A stretch of 64,000 bases of DNA, from contig NC_135717.1 in NCBI RefSeq assembly GCF_964656455.1, positions 16,820,775 through 16,884,774 of the forward strand, given 5' to 3'. How positions within the stretch are numbered: position 1 is the stretch's first letter; every line of letters starts with the position of its first letter. The position numbers and the translations under genes are program-made. Source of the stretch: Halichoerus grypus (lineage: Eukaryota; Chordata; Mammalia; Carnivora; Phocidae). Below the pieces are notes generated by a model. It worked only from the letters and a program-made list of their open reading frames with translations. It had not been told where the DNA came from and did no database searches. Below, piece by piece: positions 53,601 to 63,019 of the stretch.

Positions 53601-54212
53601 TTGGGCCAGTCACCAAACTGTCCAGTTTCCTCACTTGTAAAATGGAAGAAATACTACCTCCGTTCCAGATTTGCAGGACTTAGAACAGTGTCTGGTGCAT
53701 AGCAAATGCTACTCAGAGTCAGCTGTTGCTGTTGCCTACCTAACCACCCCTCCCCCCACCCCGAAGCGTGCAGTTCCCAGCTCCGGGCTTCCACGCCTCC
53801 TGTGCCTGCACCCATCACACGGGATTGTAGCTGTGTGGTTACTTGTCAGTCCAATCCCGCTAGACATCAAGCTCCATGGGAAACCAAAGACAGCTGGCGC
53901 AGTAGGTTAACATCTGTATGATGGCAGTAGGGCAGAAGGATGGGCCACCAACCCTGAGATTCTACGTCTAAGACTCAGAGGAAAGTAGGGGCCGGATCGC
54001 TGGTTTGTCTGAGGAAGGCTGGACCTGACCAGATTTGAGGGTAACCAAGCCCCCTGGTGTGGGACACGTACCTCCTTGTTGTCCATGGGGATCTTGAGTT
54101 TCACCACCTCATACTTCTCCTCACCCTCATCTTCCTCACCCTTCACCAGCAGCACCATCTCCTCTTGCATCTCTTCCTCTTCCTCCTCCTCTGTCTGCTG
54201 TTCACCAGGCAT
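46821..54212 (-). CDS. ZNF771: Zinc finger protein 771 (C2H2), two coding exons
   Basis: A nuclear C2H2 zinc-finger protein, presumed DNA-binding; its targets are not known to me. Coding exons are 54072-54212 and 46821-47633, joined in frame over a 6.4 kb intron to 317 residues, the human length. The first exon encodes an acidic Glu-rich N-terminus ([20 protein letters not shown]) with a [10 protein letters not shown] segment and no KRAB or SCAN box. The second encodes eight C2H2 fingers with TGE(R/K)P(Y/F) linkers, the first [17 protein letters not shown] and the last [17 protein letters not shown]. After these comes a degenerate Cys-rich end ([12 protein letters not shown]). Codon use in the finger exon is extremely GC-rich, which produces long antisense open frames. 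The M nearest to the finger exon (47660) is intronic: the acceptor ..ccccgcag ends at 47634. High certainty. Confidence 0.97.
47815..48860 (-). repeat. Long L2-type LINE remnant in ZNF771 intron
   Basis: About 1 kb of inverted L2 text: 'atttattgaacgcgtac', 'aagacttaaaggaggtgag', 'tctggatatattttgcag', 'agaggagtcaaaatgactcc'. An A-run lies at 47914-47930. Confidence 0.7.
49120..49330 (-). repeat. MIR SINE remnant
   Basis: 'gaacacctaccgtgaacc', 'cacaaagtagttattacta' and 'tcattttatagataagga' are inverted MIR text. Confidence 0.65.
49331..50082. other. ZNF771 intron, nothing further recognised
   Basis: Unique-looking intronic sequence apart from one MIR-like piece near 49500-49620 ('gttgggaaaacagaggctc'). 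Confidence 0.5.
50083..50180 (-). mobile_element. Short-type carnivore SINE, degraded
   Basis: Minus orientation: 'ttagtaatctcaacgtgagg' to 'gttctaccaactgagccag'. An (AT)n run precedes it. Confidence 0.75.
50770..51030 (-). repeat. MIR SINE remnant
   Basis: 'ggattcactatgtgccggg', 'gtgctaagtgcttttcac', 'cctacagctcatcaatggc' and 'ggttggaactgagagtcc'. Confidence 0.72.
51330..51620 (-). repeat. L2-type LINE remnant
   Basis: 'gagtagctttgaatgccagg', 'ggaaaccactcaagggttt' and 'agagagacagaattggatg' are inverted L2 wording. Confidence 0.6.
52240..52610 (+). repeat. L2-type LINE remnant
   Basis: 'aatagaagatccagtcatg', 'ctcctgggatgccctttc' and 'ttcaagcaccaagaagcc' in plus orientation. Confidence 0.6.
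52620..52850 (-). repeat. MIR SINE, well preserved
   Basis: 'gtttattatgcaccagaca', 'ctcatttagtcctcacaac', 'gaggaaactgagccacaaag' and 'ccaaggtcacacagctgg'. Confidence 0.82.
52855..52961 (-). mobile_element. Short-type carnivore SINE
   Basis: Minus orientation, ending 'gagccagccacgcgcccc'. Target duplication ctggagtctgggttctt on both sides, so it inserted at the edge of the MIR. Confidence 0.9.
53144..53159 (+). promoter_or_regulatory. CTCF-type motif
   Basis: The 16-mer ccactagggggcagca fits the CTCF core consensus (CCASYAGRKGGCRSYR) at every position. It lies in unique sequence of the ZNF771 intron, about 0.9 kb from the gene's first coding exon. Occupancy is an inference. Confidence 0.7.
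54072..54212 (-). CDS. ZNF771: ZNF771 coding exon 1 (acidic N-terminus)
   Basis: ATG at 54212-54210, only 7 bases after the acceptor ..cgccctag (exon starts 54219). 47 codons end in ..MDNKE before the donor gtacgt. Phase 0 into the finger exon. Confidence 0.95.
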
Positions 54213-54569
54213 CTTGGTCCTAGGGCGAGGCGCTGGGTCAAAAGCTCAGGACTCGCACCCCCCTCCACCCCCCGCCTCCCCGCCCCATGGCCCTGACCCC
54301 AGCAAGGCGGAGGAGCCTTGGCTTCTCCCGCCCTGCATTGCCCTCTTCCCTCCACCCCAGCCCGGCCCCAGGTCCCAGGACCAGCTCCGAAGACACTCGT
54401 TCTCCGCACTCATCCCGGCATTCAAGGCCCTGAACAGTTCGAATCTCCAGCCCCAGCAAGTCGCCACCCTCCTCGCGCTGAGTCACTCCCCGGCGCCCGG
54501 GCCAGCGGTCCAGAGCTCTAGGGCACGGACTGGGGGCGGGATCCGGGCGGAGACCCTGGGGGGCTGCGC

Positions 54570-54720
54570 ACTCACCAGTCGCAGCTTCGGCGCTCGCACA
54601 GCCCCTGGCCAGGGCGCCGGGCGGTTGGGCACTCTGCGAGGCCGCGGCTCCGGGGGCGGGGCGGGGCGGGGCCTCGCGAACGGCCGCTCATTGGTCAGAT
54701 CGCCTAACCCCGCCCCCGAG
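54570..54720 (-). promoter_or_regulatory. ZNF771: ZNF771 promoter and untranslated exon 1 region
   Basis: A CpG-rich stretch with a tandem GC-box run (about 54652-54672), another GC box (54708-54714) and an inverted CCAAT on the plus strand (attgg, 54690-54694). A good minus-strand donor (actg/gtgagt, exon end 54576) would splice to the acceptor before the ATG exon at 54219. A second donor-like site (gaag/gtaggt, exon end 54876) upstream suggests an alternative first exon. Confidence 0.6.
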
Positions 54721-55179
54721 GGGGAGGGGCCCAGAGGACCCAGGCGTCCGGCCAGAACTGCCCCGGGAGGGTGGCGAGCCCAGATCTGGCGCCTTCGGCT
54801 GTACCCCAACTCCCAGGGACCCCCGGGCCGCCCCATCCCGGCGTCCAAGGTCCTCGCAGACCAGCTGTAACCTACCTTCAAGGCTCGTCTCCTGTGGCCG
54901 CCTCGGAGGTCTCCGCTGCGACCAGGCGCGTCCGCTCCGCCCAAAATAGGCCACGTGCGCTCCCGCCCCGGCCTGGGCCTCTCGCTGGCGCCCCGCCTGG
55001 AGGGCGGACCCTGTTGCCTGCTCACCTCTTCCCTTCCCTCTTTTTTTCCTCTCCCGTTTTTTCTCCTTTCCAGGCGTCGCCTTCCCAGTCTCCTTGTCTC
55101 TGGGATGTCTTGCCCCTTTTGAATACGTACTTCCCAGATCGACAGCCAGCAGAGCTACCGCTGCCGCTCACTGTGTGCT

Positions 55180-55330
55180 GTGCCTACTGTGCGCCAGCGT
55201 TATGCTAAGCGTTGTACACACCTGATCTGTGATCCGCGCAAGGACGGGTCCGTTTTACGGATGAGCTAATTGAACTGGAGGGAGATAAAACTGATCTGCC
55301 CAAGTTATACAGTAAGGGTTGTCGTAGCAT
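55180..55330 (-). repeat. MIR SINE remnant
   Basis: 'tgtgcgccagcgttatgc', 'gtacacacctgatctgtg' and 'ttacggatgagctaattg'. Confidence 0.6.
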
Positions 55331-55551
55331 CCCTGACAACCAATAGCCTAAGTGGAAAATCAGTAGCCCAAATCCAGTAGCTCAAATCCAGTCCACAGAA
55401 GTATCTTGTTTGGCCCTCGGGGTATTTTTACTTTTAAAAATTAGTTTTAAGAAATAGAGGCCCTTTACACATTTTAATTTCCCACATTTTAAAATTGGGA
55501 TATTTTGTATAAGGATCTGTATTTCCCACTTCTCTTGAAAAAGATACCCAA

Positions 55552-55737
55552 GGGCGCCTGGGTGGCTCAGTCGTTAAGCGTCTGCCTTCGGCTCCTGGGA
55601 TCGAGACCCGCATCGGGCTCCCTGCTCAGTGGGAAGTCTGCTTCTCCCTCTCCCACTCCCTCCTGCTTGTGTTCCCTCTCTCGCTGTGTCTCTCTCTGTC
55701 AAATAAATAAATAAAATCTTTAAAAAATACATCTTAG
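55552..55737 (+). mobile_element. Carnivore tRNA-SINE with internal deletion
   Basis: Plus orientation. The usual 'aggtcatgatcccagggt' middle is missing. The flanks read 'aaaaagatacccaa' and 'aaaaagatagccaa', an imperfect target duplication. Confidence 0.88.
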
Positions 55738-55769
55738 AAAGAAAAAGATAGCCAATTCTCCCATTTTAT

Positions 55770-56050
55770 GAATGGGGCACCTAAGATTCAGAAAGGAAAT
55801 AGAAATAACATTCAGCAAGTGCTTGTGATCCCTGTGTCTCTTTATAACAGCCCTGTGGGGATCAATGATATTGTCTCCCTCTGACAAATGAACCAAGCTT
55901 AGAGAACTTAAGTAATTTGCTCAAAGTCACAAAGCTGGTAAGTAGCAGATTCCAAAGCTCATGTTCTTTCTATTGCACCAAATTATCTTTCAGAAATGAA
56001 ATTACATGAGGAAATTGGTGGCAGAGCCGGGACTCAAACCTGAGTCTCAG
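55770..56050 (-). repeat. MIR SINE remnants
   Basis: 'tgaatggggcacctaagatt'-type text, 'ctcaaagtcacaaagctgg', 'gagccgggactcaaacctg'. Two overlapping inverted MIR-like copies are likely. Confidence 0.6.
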
Positions 56051-56189
56051 TTTTCAGAGGCCAGGGCATAATTTGGATGTTGGGATTACATCTGGTCAAA
56101 CTTTTGCTCTTCCTCAGAGCAAGGAAAGGGGGCAAATGCCTGGATACTCACACTCAAGTGTGATCTCCACTTTGGTTGTGTGTGCCCTA

Positions 56190-58150
56190 CTATGTGCCTG
56201 GCACCATTCTAGGTATTGGAGATGCAGTAGTGAACAAAACAGACAAAAATCTTGGCTGCTATGGCACTTTTAAGAGTGTAAAAAATGTAAACACGTAAAT
56301 CAACAAGATAATTGTAGATAATGAAATTAATAGGGCAAGATGATGCAATAGAATGGGTATGGTTTGGGGCATTCTTATTTATTTATTTATTTATTTATTC
56401 ATTCATTCATTTATGAGAGGGAGCAAGAGAGGGGAAGGAGGGGCTGAGGGAAAGGGAGAGAGAGAATCTCAAGCAGACTCCCTGCTGAGCATGGAGCCCA
56501 GATCCTTATACATGACCCTGAGATCATGATCTGAGCCGAAATCAAGAGTCGGATGCTTAACCAACTGAGCCACTCGGGTGCCCCTTGGGGGCTTCTATCA
56601 TGTGGATAGGGAAGGCATCTCAGGAAATAATACTTGAGATGAATCTTGAATGATGAGAAAGGATTAGCCATTTGAAAATCTGGAGGAAAAGTGTTCTAGA
56701 CAGAACTGCAAAGGCCTAAGGTGAGAATAAGCTTGACATATTTAAGGAACAGAAAGAAGGTTTGTGTGGCTGGAGCCAAGTGAGTTAGCAAGGGGAAATG
56801 TAACATGAGAGATGGAGGAGAGGTGGGGAGGGGTCAGGTTATGTCTGGAACCCCACTTCTAGCAAAAGGTAAGACCTGCTTGCCCTGATTCAATCAGTGA
56901 GGAGACTCAGCTGGGAACAGTGAAAAGTTACCATGGGAAGGGTCTCCTGCTGTGGGAGGGCTTTGGAATAGATGTTTGCAAAAGGAGGAAAAGGACTTCT
57001 GTCCATTTGCTCTACAAACATGTACAAGTATATACCTGAACTCAGATCTAGTTTCTGTTCTTGAGAATCTCATAGTCTAGCAAAAAAGATTGTGATAAAT
57101 AAATAAATATATACGAATAAACATAAATATATATGTATCAGTGGGAAAGCAGTAGGTGTATAAGTGCTCTGGCAGGATAGTTAAGATGAGTGAATAACAA
57201 TAACCCCCTGGGAAGGGAGTCGTTATCGGGTGCAGGCCTCTCTGAGGAGATAACTGTGAAGGACCTTCAAAGAAGAGTGGGAGCTTGCCATATTGACAAG
57301 GAGGTAGCAGCTTGTGGGACTGTAAACTCTTGTGAAGAGCACATCATGTTCCAAGGACACACTGCTCACCAAAGTATTTAGTGAGGCCTATTGTGTGCCA
57401 GGCTTCCGCTGGGACTGGGAGGTAGAAAACTGAATCTGGAACAGTCTTTATCATACAACTCATTACTCTGCATTTCACTGTTTGCTTTCAGACTCACTAG
57501 AACTCTACTTCAGTTCTTGATGCCCAGGGACTTGGGAGCATTCTCTTCTCTCTGCCTAGAAGACTCCAGCTCCTATACCATCCCTCGCTCCTCCTTTCTT
57601 AGCTTACTCAGTCCTTAGGTCTAAACATAGTTGCCATTTCTTTGGAGAGGCCTTTGAATCAGGTAGGATTCTCTTCTGTAGGTATGCTTCCTGCATAGTC
57701 CTTCCTACACTTGTAATTATTTGTCCAACGTCTGTCTTCTGCATAGAAACTGAGGGCGGAGACTTTGTTTTATTCATCCTCCTATCCCCCATACCCAGCA
57801 CACAACTGATAATGCTGTTGAGTGACTAATCATCCTCAAGAAGTTCTCCATGTTTCAAGTGCTCCGAAGAAGTAGATTTTAACTCAGGCTGGAGGTTCAG
57901 GGAAGGCATCTGGGAGAAAGTAATGCTTGAAGTGTTCTGACTCGGAGAGGTTAGCAAGTCGGGGGGGGGGGAGGGGAGGAATGAGCATTCCAAGTAAACG
58001 AAGCAATATTTAAGAAGCACAGGGCTGAAACCACACAAATGGAAGACCTTGGATGCCAACCTGAATGCCAAGGAGCTACGTTTTCCGGAGGAGACATATG
58101 GAGCTACGGCAGGGTTTTTAATAGGTAGCGACACAAACAGATGTAATTTT
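56190..58150 (-). repeat. L2-type LINE remnants (with a plus-strand copy at 57400-57820)
   Basis: Inverted L2 text at 56190-56370, 56585-57330 and 57840-58150 ('tgcctggcaccattctagg', 'tgcaaaggcctaaggtgag', 'gggaaggcatctgggagaa'). A plus-oriented copy lies at 57400-57820 ('gcattctcttctctctgcc', 'gagtgactaatcatcc'). A G-run of 11 lies at 57961-57971. Confidence 0.55.
56376..56584 (-). mobile_element. Carnivore tRNA-SINE
   Basis: Minus orientation, with a (TTTA)n/(TTCA)n head from the tail and ending '..gagccactcgggtgcccc'. It sits inside L2 text. Confidence 0.9.
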
Positions 58151-58379
58151 ACAAAGGTCACTGCAGGCGGGCTTGGAGGCCGGCTGGTAAGGAGGGGAAA
58201 CACGGAAACCAGCAGGGGCGGTCTTCCAAAAGCCCCCAAAGGCCTCCATTCAGGCCTATGGGCGTGTGTGCACCTAAGGACCGAAGCCGCCAAGAACCCC
58301 GGGCCTGAACGCAACATTTCGAACGTGTACTACAACTTGGCAGAGGTGGGAACATAGGGAGGAAGGGCGCCGAAGCCAG

Positions 58380-59000
58380 CTTTCATTGGTTTCTAGGGAA
58401 GCCCGGCCGATGGTTAAGATCTCGCGAGAGCCTCTGTCCAGGGACCATTCCCCCACCGAGACTAGCAGAGACGCCCAACCGGCGAAGTTGCAAAGCGGCC
58501 TTGTACTTCATTTCTTAGATGGGTGAACTGCCCTCGTCTTTTTTGTCCCTGGCCAATCAGGTCAGTTCCTCCTTCCCTTCCTCCCTACTGGCGCCCTCCT
58601 CGGAAAAAGCTAGGAATTGGAGTCTTGCTCCTACTGACGCATGGGTCGCTGGGAAAATATGGTTGCTTTTTCCAGGGGATAGAGGCGTCCCCTTTGCCCT
58701 CCCTTTGGACTGTGCAGTCAAATGACCTGTTTCTCGACAAATAAAAAAGGGTCTCAGGGAGGCGGGGTTTCCCAGTAGGCAGAGCCTCAGTGTCGGGGAC
58801 CTCCGCGCCTTACTAGACAGCCGGCCACCTTTCTCCCCCACCTGTCGCCATGGCAACGGCGCTCCCCGACCTACGCCCCACCCCCACCCCCGTGGCGCCG
58901 CGTGTTTGTCCTTTTAGGGGTCGCGCTCGACGTTGTGGCGTAGGTGGCGCCTGTGGGCAGCCAGAACTCAGGTCTAGGGCATCAGCTGACAGACCTGGTG
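58380..59000. promoter_or_regulatory. Promoter-like CpG-rich segment without a recognised gene
   Basis: It carries several strong promoter motifs: tctcgcgaga (58420-58429), CCAAT in both directions (attgg at about 58385, ccaat at about 58554), and an RFX X-box-like inverted repeat gtcgccatggcaac (58844-58857). The 58840-58980 part is CpG-rich. Short open frames start here on both strands, but none has a known domain. It may drive a non-coding RNA, an alternative ZNF48/ZNF771 transcript or nothing. Confidence 0.5.
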
Positions 59001-59194
59001 GCCGTTTTTCCAACCAGATGTCACAGCTGGAAAGCGGCTGACTGTTCCACCTTCATCTGACGGGCTCGAAGAGGGCAAGGGACCCTCACAAGTTTGCGCG
59101 TGGCTTCACCTGTGGTGAGGCTTTGACACCTTCCCCCCATCCCCCCGGTCCCCGCACACATACACAAGCGGAGTCCGAGCTTCAGACAAGAAAG

Positions 59195-59200
59195 TTTATT
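59195..59200 (-). terminator. ZNF48: ZNF48 polyadenylation signal
   Basis: TTTATT on the plus strand is AATAAA on the minus strand, about 790 bp after the ZNF48 stop. The stretch 59201-59990 is then the 3'UTR, in which I see no other feature. Confidence 0.75.
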
Positions 59201-59990
59201 GGCGAGGAGATACACGGAGATGTGGCTGTCCTGCCTTGGAGCTTCCCTGGCCTCTCCTCACTCCAGTCCTGCCCTTCTCCCAGCCAGTTTGTCTGCTGAC
59301 GTCCACCAGGACCTGGGCTTGGCATCGACTGTTTGTCCCTTCTGCTGTCTCTGGTCTATTCTGCCAGTGTCCAGGTGTCAGGGCGGGTTGGGGTTCTCCA
59401 GGGCAGATAGGTCTGGGCTGTCCAACAGCGCCCTTCCTGGCTAAGACCATGTCCAGTGGCCTGAGCCTGGATACTGCAATCCACACAGCAATACTCTTCC
59501 CATCAGAAGGTTCCAAGATGCCCCTGCCTCTCTACCACCCAAAACTCCTGAAGTCTCACTGTTGTGGCTCATAAGGTCAAACAAACCCTGTTTGGTGCTG
59601 GCCAGGGTGCTGGTCTCCTAGGGGCAAGGTTGGGTGGGATCAATTCTTAGATTAAGAGGCAGCAGAATTTAGAGTTTTTTAAGGGCCCTCAGGCTAAGGC
59701 CAGTTTATTCATTCAATAAGTACTGAGCGCCTACGCTATTCAGAATACAAGGCAGTGCTCTAGAAGCTGGGGGTATAGACCATACTGTCAAGGTCCTGAC
59801 TGAGCCCAGCCAGGACAGTTTCCTGAGCTTCAAGGTCATTGTCTCCAATCTCTATTTCTATCTATTCACTCCTTTCTCCCATTTCTTCCCCTCCTTCTCC
59901 CTCCCACCACCTCCCCGGCCCTTTATTCTCTGCTTAAGCAGCAGATACCCTCCCTTTGGTCTCCTGGGCTTCCATCTTCCCTGGACCCCA

Positions 59991-61792
59991 TCATTCCAGT
60001 CCTGTTGGTGGCTCCTCCTTGAGGGGCCTTGCCCGACCATCCCCTGTCCCAAAGGGCCTCAGGACCAAGTGCCCACGCTGGTGCTTGATGCGGGCAGAAC
60101 TGTCACCAAAACCTTTGCCACACTCTGCACACTTATATGGCTTCTCCCCAGTGTGTGTTCGCCTGTGTTTGACCAGATCTGAGCTCCGGGGGAATTCCTT
60201 CCCACAGAAGCCACACACATGGGGCTGGCTGGGTCCAGAGGGCTGGGCTCGGACTCGGGGTCGGGGGGCTGTGGGTGCCGGGCCAGGGGGGTTATGTGGC
60301 CTCAGGAGAGTGGATGGTGGTGGTGGCCGAGCCCGTTCACCTCGGTGGGTGCGGAGGTGCTTGACTCGGGCCGAGCTGTCAGCAAAACCCTTGCCGCATT
60401 CAGGGCAGAGGTAGGGTTTTTCCCCTGTGTGCACACGATGGTGTTTCACCAGGTCCGAGCTTCGGCGGAAGCCCTTGCCACACTCAGGGCACTTGTGGGG
60501 CTTGTCACCTGCCAATGGTGGGGGTGGCTCCCCAGCCTGTGGGCCCCCGGGCTCTGGCTCCAAGCCAGGCAGGCCAAAAGGCCCATCACCCGAGTGTGAA
60601 GGGCTTCGAGGTGTCAGCGGGGGGCTCGTGCCAAGAGGAGGTGGGGGTGGACTTGAGCTGGGGGGTGGGCTGGGGATCAGGGGGGCCAAGGGGTAGCCTG
60701 GGAAGCTGAAGTCCTGGGGCTCCATGTGAGTGAGGCGGTGGCGGAGGAGGGTGGAGCTGAGGCTGAAGGTGCGGTCACATTCTGGACAGGCGTGAGGCCG
60801 CTCCCCACTGTGGGTGCGGAGGTGTTTGACCCGGGCAGAGCTGTCGGCGAAGCCCTTGCCACACTCGGGGCAGAGGTAGGGCTTCTCTCCTGTGTGCACC
60901 CGCAGGTGCTTCACCAGGTCTGAGCCCCGGGCAAACTCCTTTCCACACACATCACAGCCAAAAGGCTTGGGCCCCAAGTGACTGCGCTGGTGGCTCAGAA
61001 GGCTGCAGCTGAGCACAAATCTTTTGCCACAGTCGGTGCAGATATATGGCTTGTCCTGGGCCTTAGGTCCCTGTGTGGCTGCCGTGGCTGCTCGAGAAGG
61101 CTGCCGCCTGGGCACCACGGGCCGGGGAGGCTGCTCCCCCCGGTGTGTCCGCTGGTGCTTTATGCGAGCAGAACTGTCACCAAAGCCCTTGCCACAGATG
61201 CCACACTTGTAGGGCTTCTCACCCGTGTGTGTCCGCTGGTGTTTCACCAGGTCAGAACTCTGCCGGAAGCTCTTGCCACATTCGCCGCAGATAGTGGGGC
61301 GTTCACCAGCTGGGATCCTGGACCGAGAAATCTTTGGGGGGCCTTGGGCTGGTGGTCGGGCTCTGTAGGGCTTTTCACCACTATGAGTTCGCTGGTGTTT
61401 TATACGGGCAGAGCTATCCCCAAAGCCCTTGCCGCAGACCCCACACTTGTAGGGTTTCTCCCCTGTATGGGTCCGCTGGTGCTTCACCAGATCTGACATC
61501 TGCCGAAAACTCTTGCCACACTCACCACACACGGCAGCCCGATCACTAGCCTGGCCCCAACGTGGCTCTCCCAGGAGCCGGGGACCTCTGTCCCGAGCCT
61601 GAGGTTTTCCTGGTCCCTCTCTCTGGACCCACAAGTCATCCCAGGTCTGGATGCCTTCAGGTTTGAGAGAGGCATTTCCTACTTCATGACCTGGGGCCAA
61701 ATCTTCCTCTTCCTTGAACCCCAAGTCATCCTCCTGTGGGGTATGTTCAAACTCATCCGGCTGAGAAATCTCCACATTCTCACTCCCTATAC
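59991..61792 (-). CDS. ZNF48: ZNF48 coding exon 2 (all fingers)
   Basis: Acceptor ..ctttccccag. 600 codons including the stop. It starts with 'GIGSENVEISQPDEFEH', which completes the Gly codon split by the intron. Confidence 0.97.
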
Positions 61793-63001
61793 CTGGGGAA
61801 AGAAAAGGGAGTAGTAGACCCTGCCCTTCGGCTCAGCCCCTATCTTTGATAACAACTTCCCCAGGAAGGCTTCCTTGACAATCTGCGGTCACAAGGATGC
61901 TCTCCCTCTCCTCTGAACTTCTGAAACACTTCTTATTGCTGCCTCTCATTAACAATGGTAACTTCCTTATAACATGCCCTTAATATATGCCAGTCACTGA
62001 ACTAGGCATCACTGAATCCTTGCAAACAATGCTATGAAATAATACTATTACTACTCCCATTTTATAGACATGAAGACTCAGAGAATTTAAGTCACTTACT
62101 CAAGGTTAGAAAGTAGCAAAGCCATGTTTCTAACTCAGGTCTGTCTGATTCCCAAGCCTGTGTTAACCACATTATACTGTCTCTATTTGAAAACCTAGTA
62201 TTTGCTATTTCTATAGCCCATTCTGTAATTTATTACTTCAATCATCTTGCGTGTACCTAAGAGGACCCAGACGCCCACCTGTCCCTCAAAATGCGTAGGG
62301 TTGGTAGGAGAGAGAAGATCAAGCACAAATAATATAATTGTGGGCTCAGAATAACCGCTGTCACAAGAGAGCAAGGAAATAAGGAGATAGGGCCAAGCTT
62401 TCACAGCAAAGGAAAAGAGTAAACCACGGAGAGGAATGGAAGATAAAGCTGGAAAGGGATGTTGGGACTCGATTAAGCATGTAAGGCCTAGATCGAACAC
62501 TAGGCTTTTGATTAGTAGGCAGAAGGGAGCTAGGGAAGGTTTTTGAGAAGGGAAACAGGATTAAATCCGGACTTGGATCAATGTGGCTGCTGAGTGCATC
62601 ACTGATGAGAAAAGGGATGTGGGGAGGCTGTTGCAATTGTCAGGATGAGATAAAAGGAGGCCTGAAGTAGGGCAGAGGCAGTGAGGCTGGTAATGACTGT
62701 CGAGGAGCCAGGAGAGTCCTTGAGATGAAGCCCCTCACGTCCTGACGCAGAGTAGGTGCTCAGAAACGTTGGCTCCTTAACCTCGGTTTTTGCTCCCCTC
62801 CCCCTCCCCCTGGAAGCACAGTTCATGTCCGATTTTTCTGGGTCTCGGCCAGACAGAGCCCAGCACCGGAGTCCCCACCCGGCCTTTACCTGCCCCTGGC
62901 GGCGCACCGTCCCGGCCCTCACCTGTGCGGGCGCCTCTCAGCTGCTCCCTCTCCTCTGCGCCCTGGAGATCCGGGCCCCAGGGCTCCACCGCGCGCTCCA
63001 T
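59991..63001 (-). CDS. ZNF48: Zinc finger protein 48 (C2H2), two coding exons
   Basis: A nuclear C2H2 zinc-finger protein, presumed transcription regulator; its targets are not known to me. Coding exons are 62923-63001 and 59991-61792. They join in phase 1 to 626 residues (human about 618 from memory). The N-terminus starts MERAVEPWGPDL; an acidic region follows (EFEHTPQEDDLGFKEEEDL). There are twelve C2H2 fingers with TGEKPY linkers. Most fall into pairs: a 'SSDLVKH' finger followed by a 'DSSARIKH' or 'DSSARVKH' finger (fingers 1/2, 3/4, 6/7, 9/10, 11/12), separated by Pro/Arg-rich spacers. No KRAB or SCAN domain is visible. A Pro/Ser-rich spacer (about 415-470) between fingers 8 and 9 is the likely source of the extra length. 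The stop TGA is at 59993-59991. The Met at 61775 is internal and should not be used as start, because the exon continues in frame to the acceptor at 61793. Confidence 0.97.
61925..62190 (-). repeat. MIR SINE remnant in ZNF48 intron
   Basis: 'cttaatatatgccagtcac', 'ctcccattttatagacatg', 'ttactcaaggttagaaag' and 'gatt cccaagcctgtg'-type text. Confidence 0.68.
62250..62690 (-). repeat. L2-type LINE remnant in ZNF48 intron
   Basis: 'gcatgtaaggcctagatcg', 'gcttttgattagtaggcag' and 'ggctgttgcaattgtcagg' are inverted L2 wording. Confidence 0.6.
62923..63001 (-). CDS. ZNF48: ZNF48 coding exon 1
   Basis: ATG at 63001-62999, 26 codons plus one base, donor gtgagg. The likely acceptor for this exon (..cttgctcag) puts its start at 63016, giving a 15-base leader. 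Confidence 0.93.
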
Positions 63002-63019
63002 CGCCCGCACGCCGCCCTG

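Noticed and set aside
54076..54870. 264-codon plus-strand frame over the ZNF771 promoter
   Set aside because: Ser/Pro-rich shadow: part of it is antisense to the acidic ZNF771 exon and the rest is CpG island.
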